Assembly (NCBI GenBank): GCA_021234155.1
Contig: JAJEKV010000047.1
Span: 11,160,201 to 11,224,200 of the forward strand
Source: Isoetes taiwanensis
Taxonomy: Eukaryota; Streptophyta; Lycopodiopsida; Isoetales; Isoetaceae
Direction of reading: 5' to 3'
DNA: 64,000 nucleotides
The notes beneath the pieces were generated by a model. The model did no database searches. It worked only from the letters and a program-made list of their open reading frames with translations, and was not told the DNA's origin. Shown piece after piece: positions 21,354 to 32,994 of the stretch. Both the position numbers and the translations under genes were made by a program. Position 1 is the first letter of the stretch. Every line of letters starts with the position of its first letter.

Positions 21354-23355
21354 TTGACCAAGAGTGCAGTTAGGAGATTCAAGGAAAAATGTTTAAAGTT
21401 TGCCATGTTGGGTGATGTTTTATACAAGAAAGATAGAAATGGGATTTACCTCAGATGCCTAGACGAAGAAGAACAGGAGCTGGTGATGCAGGATTGTCAC
21501 GAAGGCATCTGCAGAGGGCACTTTTCAGCAGATACCACATCAAAGAAAATACTCGCGCAGGTTACTATTGGCTTACCATGTTCAGAGACTGCTACGAGCA
21601 CACTAAACGGTGTAAAAAATGCCAGTTGCATGGGAGAAGAACCCTACAACCAGAGTTATTGAAGGGGATCATTTCTCCTGGACCGTTCCAGTGTTGGGGA
21701 TTAGACTTCATAGGGAAGATAGAGCCACCATCATCTGGGCAACATGCGTACATTCTTGCAGCAACAGATATCTTCACCAAAGGGTGGAAGCTGTACATTA
21801 TTTACTTCCAGAAGGTGGTGGCTATGGATGAAGCCCGGCTGCCCAACCTTGCTTTGGCAGTGGCGATGGGCCCGCAGCGACTCAAAGCCTGCTGGAAAGA
21901 CAAGCAAGCCCAGTGGTTCTCGCGATGGAATGTGCGAGCACACGATGTGGACCCGGTGCATACACCGAAGGAACGCTGCCTTGAAGCGATGATTGGATGC
22001 TTGCTTCATGGCCAAGCTTTGGGATGCAGAGGCCTGTCACATGTCAAGGTGGCAAATTATCGACAAGCGAGGTTAATCCCATGCTCACGAGGGGCCCACA
22101 CCACTACCTGCGCACCCATCTACCCATGAAAAAGCGCGGGGTGATTGCTTCCATTCAGACAGTGCACACCACCTCCGCATTGAGACATGGAGATGGATTC
22201 GAGGAGCGCCGGGAGGACAGTCTGTCCATCGATCAACAGCGAGGCCATTTGAGGATGAAAGTCACGCCCTCCGGGCTTGTCCGTGTCACGAGTATATCCT
22301 GGCTCGGTATGCTCGGTTAGTTGTGCCCCATCGAGGCCCGCGCATGAGCTAATCGAGCCACGGCCTCTGTAGGCTTGTTGGGATCGTACCTCCGTGAGGT
22401 AATGGATCTGTGCGGACTTCGGTTATGCCCCCGTCCGACATTAACCTCACCGTGTTTGTGATTATGTATATAATCAGGCGGTATGTCGGCATCCTTATTG
22501 CTACTAAGGTTTTTCCTCAAAACCCTTCTGGCGGGGTTTTTAATCCTGGTAGTAATGCGCTTGCTGCTCTCTCTTTGTACTTGGGTCCCATAGGCCAGTT
22601 GGTCTCCGTGGATGATAAAATCATATTCTATTCTATTCTTCATATTTACTCACATTTGTTGCAGGTTCGGAGTGCCTCAAAAACTTCTATCAGATAGAGG
22701 AAGCCAGTTTACGAATGATACTATGCAAGCATTGACCATGCAACTCAAAGTCAAGCACACCAAGAGTTCCTCTTATTACCCCCAGGGTAATGGACAGGCA
22801 GAATCGTCCAACAAGGTTTTGAAAGGCATCCTCAAAAAAACGGTCAACGCATCCCAACGTGATTGGCATTTGCAACTACCCAATGCCCTTTGGGCATTTA
22901 GAACCACCCAAAAAATAGCTACAGGGCATACTCCATTTGAATTAGTTTATGGGCTTGAAGCCACTCTTCCAGTTCATATTGAAATTCCAGCTCTCAAGCT
23001 AATATATCAGCAATCCATATCAGCAACAGAAGCAGTGGAGAACAGATTGATGCTATTGGAGGCATTAGACGAAGGAAGGGCTTAAGCACTTGAGCAATTC
23101 ACAGTGCAGAAAAAGAAAGAAGCTGCCACATTCCTGAGGAACAATAGGATACGAAATCAGTTTCAAAAGGAGGAACTTGTGCTTAAGTGGAACAGGGCTC
23201 AAGAGAAGATGCCTCCCAAATTTGCACACTTGTGGGAAGGGCCATTTTTTATTCAAGGCAATTCCAGTGCTAACTCTTATTTTCTTACAGATATACAGCT
23301 GCACCCACTTCCTCACCCTGTAAATGCTTATCTCCTGAAGAAATACTGGATTTAG
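21354..23355 (+). pseudogene. Ty3 integrase, split by a LINE
   Basis: The N-terminal zinc-binding module reads DCHEGICRGHF and RCKKCQLHG in adjacent frames (21480-21640). The core begins WGLDFIGKIEPPSSGQHAYI (first Asp), is interrupted at about 21800, and resumes at 22661 with FGVPQKLLSDRGSQFTND (second Asp) and SSYYPQGNGQAESSNK (Glu). The C-terminal part continues to ALWAFRTTQKIATGHTPFEL and, after a stop at 23083, to WEGPFFIQGN and LLKKYWI (stop at 23353-23355). About a dozen residues between the FTK block and FGVPQ are missing, so the insertion was accompanied by local loss or later deletion. Confidence 0.88.
21807..22643 (+). mobile_element. 5'-truncated LINE inserted in Ty3 integrase
   Basis: Begins with the post-RT region VVAMDEARLPNLALAVAMGP followed by QRLKACWKDKQAQW, homologous to the minus-strand LINE at 16978-19140. 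It ends in a 3'UTR (gcttgctgctctctctttg, then gggtcccataggccagttgg) and a tail of TATTCTATTCTATTC at about 22625-22640, matching the 3' end at 57600-57825. ATTTACT occurs at both edges (21800-21806 and 22644-22650) and is a possible target duplication, though the integrase frame does not close perfectly across it. Confidence 0.8.
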
Positions 23356-24598
23356 AAATATTCAGGGTTGAGGGGACCAGCCCAATGTTTCTTTTGGGCA
23401 TCATGTTGCCTGGGAATAGGCAACAAAGTCCACCTTACTCATATTTTTTGGGCATGTATCTTTTTATAGGTTTACTTGAAGCTAAGGATGTTGGCGATGC
23501 TTGGAGTACGCATTCGAAGTGGCAGATGATGTTTTGAAGACCTGGTGAGTTGGATCACCTTACGAAATTGCCCAGACCATATTCATGGCTGTGGGGGTGC
23601 TACCACAACACAGTATACATGCAGGATATCAGCAAAAAAAAAAAAAAAAAAGTTAAGTTACTCTAGGCTCATAGTTGCTAGCCATTTTATTCTATAGTTC
23701 AAGTTGTTAAGGCATTATAGACTATTGAAGCAAAAAAAAAAAGGGGGGGGAAAAAGAGAAGAAATGGAAAAGACGAAAAACAACAAAAAAATTAATTAGG
23801 GTTAATCAGATTTCGAACTGTTTATTGGAGCTCAGAATTTATTTGCTACCGGATTCGTGGAGGGAAGTTGCACTTGCGGTTATGGAATGCCAGGTATGGC
23901 TTGTTTGCATGTGTTTTCAAAAAGGATAAAGGCCAAGAAGCACTCAGCTGGCAGGAGGACGGATATCACAGAGAGTTTTGTTTCCATCAGAAATTGATTG
24001 AAATTGTATTGTCGAATTGTAATTTTTGATCATTCTATCCAGGCAAAGTTAATTCCTATGCAACTGATATGTTCTTGATAATCCAAAGTAATTTTCGAAT
24101 TCATTGAAGGAAGTGAAGTCCATTGCTTTGAATCTGTTTTCAAGAATTGTATTCTTTCTCTATTGTTTTTCATTCCCTTATTTCTATACACTATTGCAAA
24201 GCATTATTCCCAGGATTTGAATATCGCTTTTCCGATCCATTTCTCTCCTTTGGAAAAGAGGGAGAGAACTTGGATCTTTTGTGCATTCCACAATTATCTT
24301 TATTATCTGACTACAAAAAACATACTTCTTCCTGGAACATTTCTTGCCTTGCAATAGAGGATTGAGATCATTTCTCTTTCCAATCCATTTCTCTTCCTTG
24401 AAAAATAGGGAGGGAACTTGAATCTTTCATGCACTCCACAAAGTACATTCCTCATCTGAATATTAAGAATACTTCTTCCTAGATCTTTTCTTGCCTTTTG
24501 AAATAGAAGGTTGAAAGTAGTAACACGTCTCATATTGCAATTCTTTCTCTTGAAATAGAGAGAAGGAAGTTTGCCCTTTCTCAAATCTTTGTTTGAAG
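23356..24598. other. Ty3 3' flank and unassigned sequence
   Basis: Holds an A18 run (about 23634-23651), the candidate PPT (about 23732-23765) and AT-rich sequence. An LTR may start soon after the PPT but I could not fix its edges. At 24230-24560 short phrases recur loosely (ctttggaaaagagggagagaacttg / ccttgaaaaatagggaggga), giving a weak internal repeat of about 175 bp. No gene recognised. Confidence 0.4.
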
Positions 24599-25407
24599 CA
24601 GGGTATTAAAGAGTGGCTAAAATTCGCCAAATGGCTATTCTTTAGACCTTTAGTCAAATTTTGTGGCTAAAGTTAATAAAGATCATTTTTTAAAGAAAAA
24701 AATAATTTAGCCATTCCAAAAGGGGAAAAAATTTGGACACCTAGAGTTTAGCCAGGATTGGCTACATCATGGCATACTAAATCGCCTTCTTTGAAGCTGA
24801 TTATATGCACCCTTATCAATTCTAATAGCCATGTTGAATCCATTCAGGGACCTCTTTAATTTAGGAATCGTCATTAGCTATATCAATCATGCTTTGATGG
24901 ATATTGAATTTGAATCTATAACTCGTTAAGGTTAAAGATTATAAAGAATGTTATGTAGTGAGCATTTTAAGCTCTAAGTAATAGTGTTTTATTCTTGCAA
25001 TTGTTAACCTTAAAGGGCTTTATGCAACAAGGTAGCCATATAGATGCATTTGACCCCGAATAAATACGTGTGTTCTCTCAAATGGTATTATTTGCTCCTT
25101 ATGAATTGTACTTTGAATCCTTTGTTATTGTTTTGTAATGGAAGCATATTGAATCAGTTGTCATTCATGTGATAATGCTCAGAATTTGAAGTTAAATAGT
25201 TGCACTTTAGCCACCAACCAAGAAAAATTCGCCAATATAAGAATTTCATTTCATATAAATTTTACATTTTAGCCAAGTGGGAAGATAACTAAAGGGTTTT
25301 ATATTATCAAATTTCGCTTAATAAAAATTTATCAACTTTTATTTTCAAAGGTTTAGCCAATCTTAATTTGAATAGAAAAACATTTAGGACCCTTAAAATT
25401 TACCCTG
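24599..25407. mobile_element. Non-autonomous hAT element, 809 bp
   Basis: The flanking 8-bp sequence GTTTGAAG is present at 24591-24598 and exactly repeated at 25408-25415. The element begins CAGGGTATTAAAG and ends CTTAAAATTTACCCTG, giving a 7-bp perfect terminal inverted repeat (CAGGGTA/TACCCTG) with extended weaker similarity. An 8-bp duplication and CAGGG-type ends are hallmarks of hAT. Copies of TTTAGCCA or its complement TGGCTAAA are clustered in both subterminal regions. It encodes no transposase. Confidence 0.9.
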
Positions 25408-25489
25408 GTTTGAAGGGTAGAACTAGGCCCTCAAGACTAGTTCTGGAGGTTCTAACTAAAACAGAGTAGTTGCCTCAACAGGGCCAGAA

Positions 25490-26592
25490 GTTGAGACAAC
25501 AATTACGTACTGACAATAGTAGGGAATTTACCTCTGCTCAATTCAAGTGCTTTTGTGAAGAGCATGGCCTACCATCACTTATTTCCCTCAGCAAAATGAT
25601 ATTGTTGAGTATCAGGAACATGCGATAATCAATGTTGTTCAATGTATACTTATTCATGTTGGCTTGGATAAGTCATTTTGGGCAGATGCTATGGCTACTG
25701 CTGTTTATGTGCAAAATTGAACAGTAACTTCTTCTCTGAAAGGTATAACTCCTTTGCAATTATGGACATGAGTCAAACCAAATGTTCAAAATTTGCGAGT
25801 TTTTTGTTGTCTCGCCTATGTTCATATTCCAAAAGAGAAGAGAAAGAAGCTTGATCCGGTTGGCCTCAAAGCCATATTTGTTGGCTATGCTGTGGAGGCA
25901 CAGGGATACCGACTTTATGATATTGCTACGCGAAGAATCATTACTAGTCGTGATGGAGTGTTTGATGAGTCTACTATGGCTGATATGGTTACTCATCGTC
26001 ATGACTATAATGTTGTTCTTAGCGATTTTGAGATACTTGATAGCAACCTAATTTCTAATGTGGGTAATGGGTCTTTACATCCTCATGTTGGGAATGAGCT
26101 TGTAAATGGGTCTTTACATCCTCATGTTGGGAATGATATGTTGGAAATGAGCTTGTAAATGTGTCTTCACATCCTCATGTTGGGAATGAGTTTGAAGATG
26201 GGTTTTACATCCTCATGTTGGGAATGAGCTTGTAAATCCTAATATGGAAGATGTCGAGGCGTTTGTTGGAAAAGGATACTTGCGAGTGCGTCTTACAAGT
26301 TTAAGACAAACTTCTAGAGACTGGTATGCCAAAGTTTTCCTATTTTTCTAATGGATTTCTAAGTTTTGCAGATTCCAATGTGTATATAAGACGCTCTCAA
26401 GAATATTTTGTGGTGATTGCGCTTTATATGGGTGACACTATTTTGGCAATCAAAAGAAGATTCTCTTCTGCATTTAGACATATTACCAAATCACAAGAAT
26501 AGATATTAGAAAATTGTAGCACTCGAATTTTTTCCTTTGTGACCACCAAAGGTTTCTTTCATCTGAGAGAGACCAAATTTGCAAGTGGGAGA
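25490..26592 (+). mobile_element. Ty1/copia integrase-RT remnant
   Basis: Frameshifted copia pol. The integrase core gives LRQQLRTDNSREFTSAQFKC and FCEEHGLP; further on KRKKLDPVGLKAIFVGYAVE and AQGYRLYDIATRRIITSRDG match the conserved copia region between integrase and RT. Part of RT follows as RQTSRDWYAK and FADSNVYIRRSQEYFVVIAL, with YMGDT where the YVDD active site is expected. A copia-style polypurine tract AAGTGGGAGA lies at 26583-26592. Much of RT and all RNase H are deleted. Confidence 0.85.
26065..26236 (+). repeat. Minisatellite inside the copia remnant, 4 copies
   Basis: The phrase catcctcatgttgggaatga recurs at about 26078, 26118, 26169 and 26208, with units of roughly 39-51 bp. 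It expands the linker just after the conserved DGVFDEST region. Confidence 0.88.
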
Positions 26593-26880
26593 TTATATAT
26601 GAGTTGCAATATTCGGTCTTCATTCTTAGACACGATATTTTCTATATCTCATTTGGTGAAAGTCGCAGGTGGGGTATTAGCGAAGCTGCCTATATTAGGA
26701 AGGCAGCGTGCCTTTATAAAAAGGCAACGTGAGCTCCTTTTATCTTTCACCTTTTTCCTTGTATGTTACCTTTTTATGGTACCTATATATCGTAACACAT
26801 ATCATTCAATATACATGTCTTCTGTTGTGGTGCATACCTCTCTCTCTCGTGCTTTCTTAGTAAACTAGCAAGTTCAACAC
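26593..26880 (+). mobile_element. Probable copia 3' LTR
   Basis: Starts directly after the polypurine tract. It contains a TATA-like TTTATAAAAA at 26713-26722 and an AT-rich stretch afterwards. The exact 3' edge (around ..aagttcaaca) is a guess, and no second LTR was found. Confidence 0.45.
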
Positions 26881-27049
26881 TGCTTAGATTCAACATTGGA
26901 CATATCGTTTCTACTTCAGTAGGATACATGAACGCCCTTGCAACCATGTGGGGATCAACTACTCCCCTTAACTCATATGCTCTTTGTGCAATCCAAGCGT
27001 AGATACTTTTGCCCAAATGCTACACAGTAGCAAACAATACTCAAGTATT

Positions 27050-30000
27050 AACTGACACCCAATTTTGGTGCATCTCAGGTGGTGGCTACTTCACTTGTAG
27101 TCTCCAGGATTATATTGATTCTCTCAGTTTGTCCATCAGGGTGAAAGCATGTTAGGGCCTACATAAAAAATTACCAAAAAGGTACTTTTCTTACATGTAG
27201 GCCCTGACATGCTCTTACCCATCAGTCTGCAGATGATTCCCACTACTCATACGCAACTGCACTTTAACCCTTTCATTAGGTCTCTCCAAAATTGACCTGC
27301 GAACTTGGTATCCCTATCACTTACAATAGATAGAAAAAACCCAAATGTCAGAAACACGTACTGCATGTAAGCTGCAGCTACGTCGAATCTCATAGCATCA
27401 TTCATCCTTTAGAGATATAAACTTAAGATACTTAGTCAAGCAATCAACCACTACTAAGATCTGGGTGTGTTGTTTAGCATTACTGGGATAATGAGACTAC
27501 AAAGTCCATACTCACACATTCCCACCTTAGATACTGGAATGGGTTGTAACAGGCCCGGGGTCTTGCCATGGTCAATTTTCACAGCTTGACACACCAAACA
27601 ATGTGAAACCATCTGTTTCACTTGGTCTTGCAAACCCGGCCAATAATATTGCCTTTTAACCAGTTCATAGATTTTCCATTCACCCCCCATGCCCAACTTA
27701 TGAGGTGGCGTGATGCTCATGAATAGTTGTTTCTCATAATTCTTCGTACAAAGGAACATACACTCTTCCCTTATAGAAGTACATCCCTTCTAGCTCGATC
27801 CACTAATCCCCAGTTTTGGTGACTGCAGGGTCTTGTTGATCCTTTGCATACGCATCCCTAATCCTCTAGAAAGGTCATTATCCATGATAACAAAAGCATT
27901 CATACGCTTAATCCTTGATAAAGCAACAGTCACTGGGTTATTCCTCCCAGGCGTATGCTCAATACTAAAATGAAATTCATGGAGAAAATTAAGCCATCTA
28001 GCCTGCCTAGAGCTAATCTCAGCTTGACTTTGCAAAAAGCTCACGGTTTATGGTCCGTATAGACGACAAAGTTGCGTTGTTCCTTACTTCTACCACTTCT
28101 CAAGAAATGCCTCCATGTTTTCAGAGCGTGAACTATTGCTAATAGCTCTTGCTCATATGTTGCATAATCCCGCTCGCAGAATTAAGCTTTCGGCTTTCAT
28201 AAGCCACTACCCAACCTTGCTGCATTAATGTAGGCCCAACTGCTTGACCACACGCATCGGTATAAACCTCAAAGGATTCATTGAGACGGGGAACCTTTAG
28301 CTACTACTTTTGAAAATTTCGGCACAAATTTCTATAGTACGTAGCCAAACCCAGAAAACTTCTCAACTTGGAAACATTTTTAGGTGGTAGCCAGTCTCGC
28401 ACTGTTTGCACCTTACTGGGATCTGACGACACTCCCTCCTTCGAAAGGATGTGTCCAAGGTATGCAACCCTATGCTTAAGAGAATCACACTTGGATATCT
28501 TAGCATAAAGTTTCTAAGTTTGAAGAGTTTGCAATACTTGCTCCAAATGAGCAAAGTGCTCTTCTAACAGTTGTGAGGAACACCTAGACAAACTTATCTA
28601 AGTATTTCAATAATACTTGATTCGTCAATCTCATAAAGGTCGCGGGAGCATTTGTGAGACCAAAAGGCATCACTAAGAACTCATAGTGCCCCTGATGAGT
28701 TCTAAAGGCCGCCTTAGGTTCATCACCTAATTTGATAATATCCACTAGGTAAATCAATCTTAGTGAACCATTTGGCTCCACCAAGTCTATCTAGAATATC
28801 ATTTATTCTAGGTAGTGGATATCTATCCTTTATAGTTGCCTTGTTAAGAGCGTGATAGTCTATGCACATTTGCATAGTCTCATTCTTTTTGTTAACTTGC
28901 AAAACTGGACTTGCAAGAGGCGACTTACTAGGCTTAATAAATCCCCTTGCAAGCAATTCTTTAAATTGATGCTTAACTTCCTCTAACTCTAGAATCCTAA
29001 GACGATATGGAGCACACACCATTGTCTTAACCCCTGGTTCAAGCACAATTTCATGCTCGACTCCCCGAGAAGGTAATGGCCCTTTCGACAACTCTTCCAG
29101 AACACGTCTTTAAATCTTTTCAAAAGATTTTGTAATTCTTGATTTGCATTTGAACCTAGTTCAATGCTTACCTCCATAGAATTACAAGATTTAATCATGT
29201 CATCATCAGGCATGATATACACTAAGAAAAAGCTATCTTTATTAACTTGAAAATATCGCTTTGCCTCAGTAGCAGACAACAATTTTCTAGGCCCCACATA
29301 AGGTAAAGCCATAGAGAGTGATTGTTTTCTTAGGTGAAATTTTGATCATTATAGTGTGGGATGACCATAAAATAATTGACTGACCTTTTTACAACCATTG
29401 AATTCCCAGAATCACATCATAGCGGTTTAGCTTAGCAATATCAAAATCAATAACCATAGAAGCAGCAACACGGGTCTCCTTATCCATCAACTTCGACAGA
29501 ATGCCCCCCCCTTGTTGATGATTGTGCTGAGTCTGGGACCCAGCTGCAATCTCAATAACATAAGGAGGCACCTCGCTTAGGCCTAAGCCCAGCTCTTCTA
29601 CTACATCTGCAGAAATAAAGTTGCGAGTACTTACAGAATCAATCAAGATAATCAAGTCCTTATCATTGATCCTTCCTAACAATCTTATTATATTATCGGC
29701 ATAAGCTTGTGTAGGACTTATCATATCCTCTTCATGAGCAATCATCGATAATGATTTCACCTCATTTTTGCCCTTGGAGGTACCTGCTAAAACCTTCTTA
29801 TCCTTTTGTGGCTTTGTACAATCCCGAGCATAATGCCCCACAATGCTACAGTTATAACATCCCTTGGATGTTTTAGTTTTAGCACTAGCCTCCTTAGACT
29901 TATTCATCCGCTTTTCCTTAGCCAGATTTTTCTTTTGCTTTTTGAGAGATGACCCAGTATGAGAGGCATCCCCGGTCTGCTTTGCCTTCCATTCAGCAAT

Positions 30001-30161
30001 TCGTTAGGCTTTACGAGATTCCTCCCTACCAACCAGCTTCCTAGCCAGTTCTACCACAAGCTCAAAGCTTGCAGGTTCAGCTTGAAGCATATGCTTTTGG
30101 ATATTGGCATCCTTTAACCCATTCACAAAATGATCAAACCTCATTCCAATTGTCAATTATA
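27050..30161 (-). mobile_element. Second Ty3 element (minus): pol and 3' gag
   Basis: Minus-strand order from 30160 down: gag C-terminal part (RFDHFVNGLKDANIQKHMLQ), CCHC knuckle (GCYNCSIVGHYARDCTKP), protease (LIILIDSVSTRNFISADVVE; the usual DSGS is DSVS), RT ([59 protein letters not shown]), RNase H tail (FHFSIEHTPGRNNPVTVALS), integrase zinc region (HKLGMGGEWKIYELVKRQYY ... HCLVCQAVK) and core (SDRDTKFAGQFWRDLMK). Single RNase H. Many frameshifts and stops, so an old copy. Its gag continues beyond the insertion at 30162-32468. Confidence 0.9.
27148..27211. repeat. 17-bp inverted repeat within the minus Ty3 integrase
   Basis: CATGTTAGGGCCTACAT (27148-27164) and ATGTAGGCCCTGACATG (27195-27211) pair with one mismatch around a 30-base A/T-rich loop. 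It interrupts the integrase frame around the conserved HPDGQTE region. Confidence 0.7.
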
Positions 30162-30496
30162 GCAAACGCGAGAACAATGATCGTAGTTCTGCGAGAGCTG
30201 TTGGATAGGCATATTCACCCCTTATTCTTTAATCTACACCGTACACAAAGTTCCTCGTTTGTGGGGTATGGATGTATGGAATTTGCTATACTGTATAACA
30301 AGATTTGCAAAATACTATAAGATTTGAGGTAATATACTATATGGTGTTGGTTTTGTACGTGCAAAACATAATTATAGGGGCTCTCGCTGCCCTACGTCAC
30401 CCCCCGTGTGAATATGCACCCAAACCAAAGGGGGTTTAAGGGGGAATTTAATTTTAAGGTGTGTAATGTAATGGTTTGTGTTATAGCTAAAAAAAA

Positions 30497-30520
30497 TTTT
30501 TGCCCCTTCGGGGCCAAAAA
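30497..30520. repeat. TTTTTG-CCCC-ttc-GGGG-CCAAAAA hairpin
   Basis: GC stem with A/T extension, resembling an intrinsic terminator or a Helitron 3' hairpin. No CTRR end follows it at the expected distance on either strand, so it is recorded only as a structure. Confidence 0.5.
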
Positions 30521-31204
30521 CAAACAACATTACATTACACTTGGATGAGTTGAATTACACTTGGATGAGTTGATGTTATGTTGTGTAATTAATAAAATGT
30601 CGGATGTAAAACATGTAGCAATATCTAGCATTATAACAAATAAAAACAAATAGTAATATGAAGCATAAGTAACAAACTATAATATTATACCATAATGTAA
30701 TTTTATTGAACACGCTTTAAGAACATATTATTTATGAATTTATTTAGTCATTGGAGATAATAAAAGTAGTATATCAATTTACAAGCATTCAATATGGATA
30801 GTGACTTCGTTGATTTGGGCCTCTTCACACCGCGACATTTTCTTGTGTAGGGTGATTTATCATCACGTGATGCCTTCCACTGCATGACTCCGTTAAGTGA
30901 TGTTGAGCACGGGCCTCAAATCTTTTAGTGCCATTATCTGCCTCATTGTAATATGTAGATGTAATATCTAGCATTAAAAAAAAACACAATTGTTAATAAC
31001 TAATATCTAACATTATAACAAATATCTAGCATTGCAATGGTAGTAATAATACGAGTAATACAAACTTGTAATATCTTGCTAGATTTTGTAGCGTTTTATT
31101 TTTCCATACAAACTTAAAAAATGGGCATAATGCTAGATATTGAAAGGAAGGGCGAGATTTTAAATTCTAAAGGTGAATAGTTAAGAAAGCAAAGGCCAGG
31201 AAGC

Positions 31205-31384
31205 ATGGGTTTTTCGAAACAGCCAGATATTATTAGGGCACGGTTAGGGTTTACGGCAGCATCTTACAAGGAGGCATGGAAGAGAAAAAAGAATGAAGGT
31301 CTTGTGCAAACAGAAGATTTTGTGTCTCTGAAGCACTTCAAGCCCATGTTTCGCATTTCCAGGCAAGCTCTGCAAACCCCTTAA
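31205..31384 (+). CDS. Coding-like first exon or small ORF, unknown
   Basis: ATG to TAA gives 59 codons: MGFSKQPDIIRARLGFTAAS, then YKEAWKRKKNEGLVQTED, then FVSLKHFKPMFRISRQALQT. The basic/hydrophilic composition is protein-like. Near the end, at ATTTCCAG|GCAAGC, there is a good GC-type donor (AG|GCAAG), so the true reading may leave this exon at about 31361 and the last ten codons may be intronic. I do not recognise the family and found no matching downstream exon. It lies inside the 2.3-kb insertion and may be a captured exon. Confidence 0.35.
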   Translation: MGFSKQPDIIRARLGFTAASYKEAWKRKKNEGLVQTEDFVSLKHFKPMFRISRQALQTP

Positions 31385-32468
31385 TAGTGCAAGCTTGGCA
31401 AATCTGGTTTTTCAGCAAACTCTCTGCAATTTTTATGCATCCATTTTTAAATATAAGGCCGATATAGCAAATACTTCACTTTTAGAACATGCATACAGAT
31501 CGGAAGTTAAAGGCATGCACATCTGTGGCAAATAGAAGTTGAAAATCCGATCAAATAGGATGATCCGAAAAATAATCTAACTCGATGTTGGTAGATATTG
31601 AAAACAAATGATCTTTGCATGCTAGACCACGTGGTTTTGGAGGGTTTACGAGAAAATACTTCAGCAGATCCGCTATGGCGGCCGTTTTACGAGGGCATAT
31701 TCTGCTACTTAACAAAATGAAGTTATGGCTCCAGTTTCGGCCTGAGGGGCGAATGGTTTTCAGACATAAAGGATAAAACTGCAAGACGTGGCTATGACGG
31801 CCTAAGATATGCAGATTCTGCCCTTAACAAAGTGAAGTGATGGCTCCAGTTTCGGCCTGAGGGGCCAATGCTTTTCAGAGGTAAATTTCAGGAAGATAAA
31901 CTTAGGGAAAACCTGCAAGATCTGGCTATGGCGCCCAATTTCTGTCAGGCAGATTCTGCTCCAACTCCAACTTTTTTTGTGCATGCTACATATTTGTATG
32001 CAGGTTTCGGAATTCCAATGTCTAGCAAAAGCAACACCAAATAAAACAACACCAAACCTGAAATCTCAATAAGATGAACATTTGCCATCAAAGATCACAA
32101 AATAACGCTTCTTCGCCATAACCATGGTAGATATTCCAAATACGATAAAAACAACAAACATTGTTAGCAAACGAAAAAGCAATATCTAGCATACCAAATC
32201 TGTTGAATGAAGACAGAGCAAGCCGGATGAACAGGACGTATCGACAACAACACCACCAAAACTTTTCAGAGAAAGAACTTTTCTAGTTTCATGCATATGA
32301 ATGAAGAGGTCCAAATAACAACCGTTAGATTGCTGAAGCTAATCCAGATCAACGCTCCAAAAGAGGCGCACTCTAGAAATACTATTTAGTATCGCCCAAT
32401 GAATACAACACTAAAATCATAGGAAAACCATGCCAAAAAGCGTATAAAATCACAAAAAAAACCCCCTG

Positions 32469-32960
32469 TTATAATGCTACATATTCTTGCAGGGTCCCAG
32501 TCTGTACAGTTTCTTTCAATTGTATCAAGGCATGCCACTGGTCATAATGGGGAGCATACTCTTGCCTGAATAGTTTGCAAAATTCAGACCGTGCGTAGCT
32601 TCCGTCCATCTTCAATATAGATATTCCACCATTCGGTCGCCCGACCCTTAAGCTTCAATGTGGCATACAATAAACGAGTAGGCTCGCTTTTCTTTGTTGC
32701 TGCAAAATAAAGCTTCATTTAGTTAAACCAAAGCATAGCTTGCTCCGGAGTAACATCCTTCCCATAGAAATCTGGCATTTTAACCTGTTCAAGAGGCTTG
32801 ATCTCTTCTTCTGATAATTCTCCCAGAGAATCTTCAGATGGGTTAGTACCTTCATGATTCTATATGTTTATCTGAGGGATCTCAGCTGCAATTCCAAGTT
32901 GCTTGCTATTAACCCTCCAACAGCATCATTTCTAGGTTCTCAACCCCAAGGCTACGGCAA
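32469..32960 (-). mobile_element. N-terminal gag of the second Ty3 element
   Basis: Minus strand, above the insertion: SEEEIKPLEQVKMPDFYGKD, TPEQAMLWFN then a stop, KSEPTRLLYATLKLKGRATE, WWNIYIEDGRK, then LKETVQTGTLQEYVAL just before the insertion. WW and the RLLYA..LKG block are typical of Ty3 gag capsid regions. Confidence 0.8.
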
Positions 32961-32994
32961 CTTGATGAAGTACCTTTGGCAGGGCCTGAAGGCT

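Larger units (their letters stand above)
19141..23355 (+). mobile_element. Ty3 (Tat-like) retrotransposon pol, 5'-truncated
   Basis: A plus-strand pol region running archaeal-type RNase H, RT, native RNase H, integrase, separated by few frameshifts and stops. Gag, protease and 5' LTR are missing; the element starts directly against the LINE. A polypurine stretch (23738-23765, A-run then G8 and AAAAAGAGAAGAAA) follows the integrase at a plausible distance and may be the PPT, but I could not define an LTR. The presence of two RNase H domains places it near the Tat group of Ty3 elements by family knowledge. Confidence 0.85.
30162..32468. mobile_element. 2.3-kb insertion in Ty3 gag with TTATA duplication
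   Basis: TTATA is present at 30157-30161 and 32469-32473. Joining the flanks restores the gag order on the minus strand (LKETVQTGTLQEYVAL to RFDHFVNGLK). The insert starts GCAAACGCGAGAAC and ends AACCCCCTG; these are not inverted repeats of each other, and no LTR, poly-A or transposase was found. The word aatatctagcat recurs within it (about 30628, 30965, 31022, 32180; inverted near 31131). It contains a coding-like exon at 31205 and so might be a gene-capturing element. Superfamily unknown. Confidence 0.65.

Noticed and set aside
30497-30520. Helitron 3' end or terminator
   Set aside because: The hairpin is good, but no CTRR sequence follows at the usual distance and terminators of this type do not apply in plant nuclear genes.
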